From: Minisyncoccota bacterium
Lineage (GTDB): Bacteria > Patescibacteriota > Minisyncoccia > Phycocordibacterales > Phycocordibacteraceae
Assembly (NCBI GenBank): GCA_018062165.1
Contig: JAGOSU010000039.1
Location: 1-6,191 of the forward strand
Direction: 5' to 3'
DNA length: 6,191 nucleotides
The notes under the pieces were generated by a model, which had not been told where the DNA came from, ran no database searches, and worked only from the letters and a program-made list of their open reading frames with translations. Positions 6,093-6,191 of the stretch are shown piece after piece; the first letter of the stretch is position 1; each line of letters begins with the position of its first letter. A program made the position numbers and the translations under genes.

Positions 6093-6112
6093 CCTTCGGG
6101 TTCTTTTTCTTT
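6089..6112 (+). terminator. Intrinsic terminator with UUCG tetraloop
   Basis: On the plus strand GAACC (6090-6094) and GGTTC (6099-6103) form a 5-bp stem, plus a G-T wobble, around TTCG. The closing C-G pair makes this the extra-stable cUUCGg loop. TTTTTCTTT (6104-6112) follows directly. A weaker hairpin CCTC/GAGG (6069-6072 or nearby with 6081-6084) precedes it. It would end the divergent transcript after roughly 45 bases, or stop antisense transcription coming through ruvB. Confidence 0.6.
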
Positions 6113-6191
6113 GCAAAAATCGTGCGCATCACCCTCTAGGCAAAGGTCTGACGGCTTAGGGCGACTCCCCAAGGATCATTTGGTTCCGCGT

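Noticed and set aside
6090..6103. GAAC-N6-GTTC upstream of ruvB as a possible LexA (SOS) box.
   Set aside because: The Gram-positive box has GAAC-N4-GTTC and the E. coli box CTGT-N8-ACAG. The spacing is wrong, and the element is better explained as the terminator stem.
6060..6105. A tRNA-like D-arm (CCTC, AGTTCGGA loop, GAGG) on the plus strand.
   Set aside because: No matching acceptor stem, anticodon arm or T-arm (GGTTCRANNCC) follows. The next hairpin is a UUCG terminator.
6039..6116. A 26-codon N-terminal extension of RuvB.
   Set aside because: It is Arg-rich, not family-like, and would place the start codon upstream of the TATAAT box.
6180..6190. TGGTTCCGCG resembles the T-box core TGGNACCGCG.
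   Set aside because: It has one mismatch, and no Stem I, specifier loop or downstream terminator is seen in place. It lies at the window edge and is probably fortuitous.
6136..6191. Two minus-strand frames open from the window edge, ending at 6136 (18 codons) and 6156 (11 codons), as the possible tail of an upstream gene.
   Set aside because: Both are too short to judge and match nothing I recognise. The frame ending at 6136 (…NDPWGVALSRQTFA) is the more protein-like, but more upstream sequence is needed.

Overview
This window looks like ordinary housekeeping chromosome from a small-genome bacterium, most likely a member of the Patescibacteria (Candidate Phyla Radiation, possibly Parcubacteria) with roughly balanced G+C. 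That placement is an inference. It rests on compact gene spacing, a shortened YebC, a ruvB-yebC-ruvC order without ruvA, a class A penicillin-binding protein with a short cytoplasmic tail and simple domain set, and the near absence of Shine-Dalgarno sequences. No mobile element, CRISPR array, tRNA or rRNA was seen.

Left part (1-1701, plus strand): a 135-base leader with two DnaA-box-like 9-mers precedes dnaN (replication sliding clamp). Six bases later follows an unrecognised protein with three predicted membrane segments. Middle part (1688-3763, minus strand): a complete class A penicillin-binding protein (peptidoglycan glycosyltransferase/transpeptidase) converges on the membrane protein and overlaps it by 14 bases. 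Just upstream of it, also on the minus strand, is a 39-codon open reading frame for an extremely acidic microprotein (24 of 39 residues Asp/Glu), followed directly by a strong intrinsic terminator.

Right part (4030-6038, minus strand): a tight cluster ruvB - yebC - ruvC, with a 1-base gap and a 20-base overlap between successive genes. RuvB is the branch-migration motor and RuvC the Holliday-junction resolvase. RuvA, which loads RuvB, is not in the window. A TATAAT box lies 25 bases before the ruvB start. Overlapping it on the plus strand is a well-formed divergent promoter (TTGACA, 16-base spacer, TGC-TAGTAT) leading within about 20 bases into a UUCG hairpin and T-tract. This is a candidate for a very short RNA or a transcriptional insulator. 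The last ~80 bases hold no gene I can support.

Together the genes cover replication (DnaN), recombination and repair (RuvB, RuvC), translation support (YebC) and cell-wall synthesis (the penicillin-binding protein). The points most worth following up are the acidic microprotein with its terminator, the divergent promoter/terminator region next to ruvB, and the YebC that lacks its middle domain.
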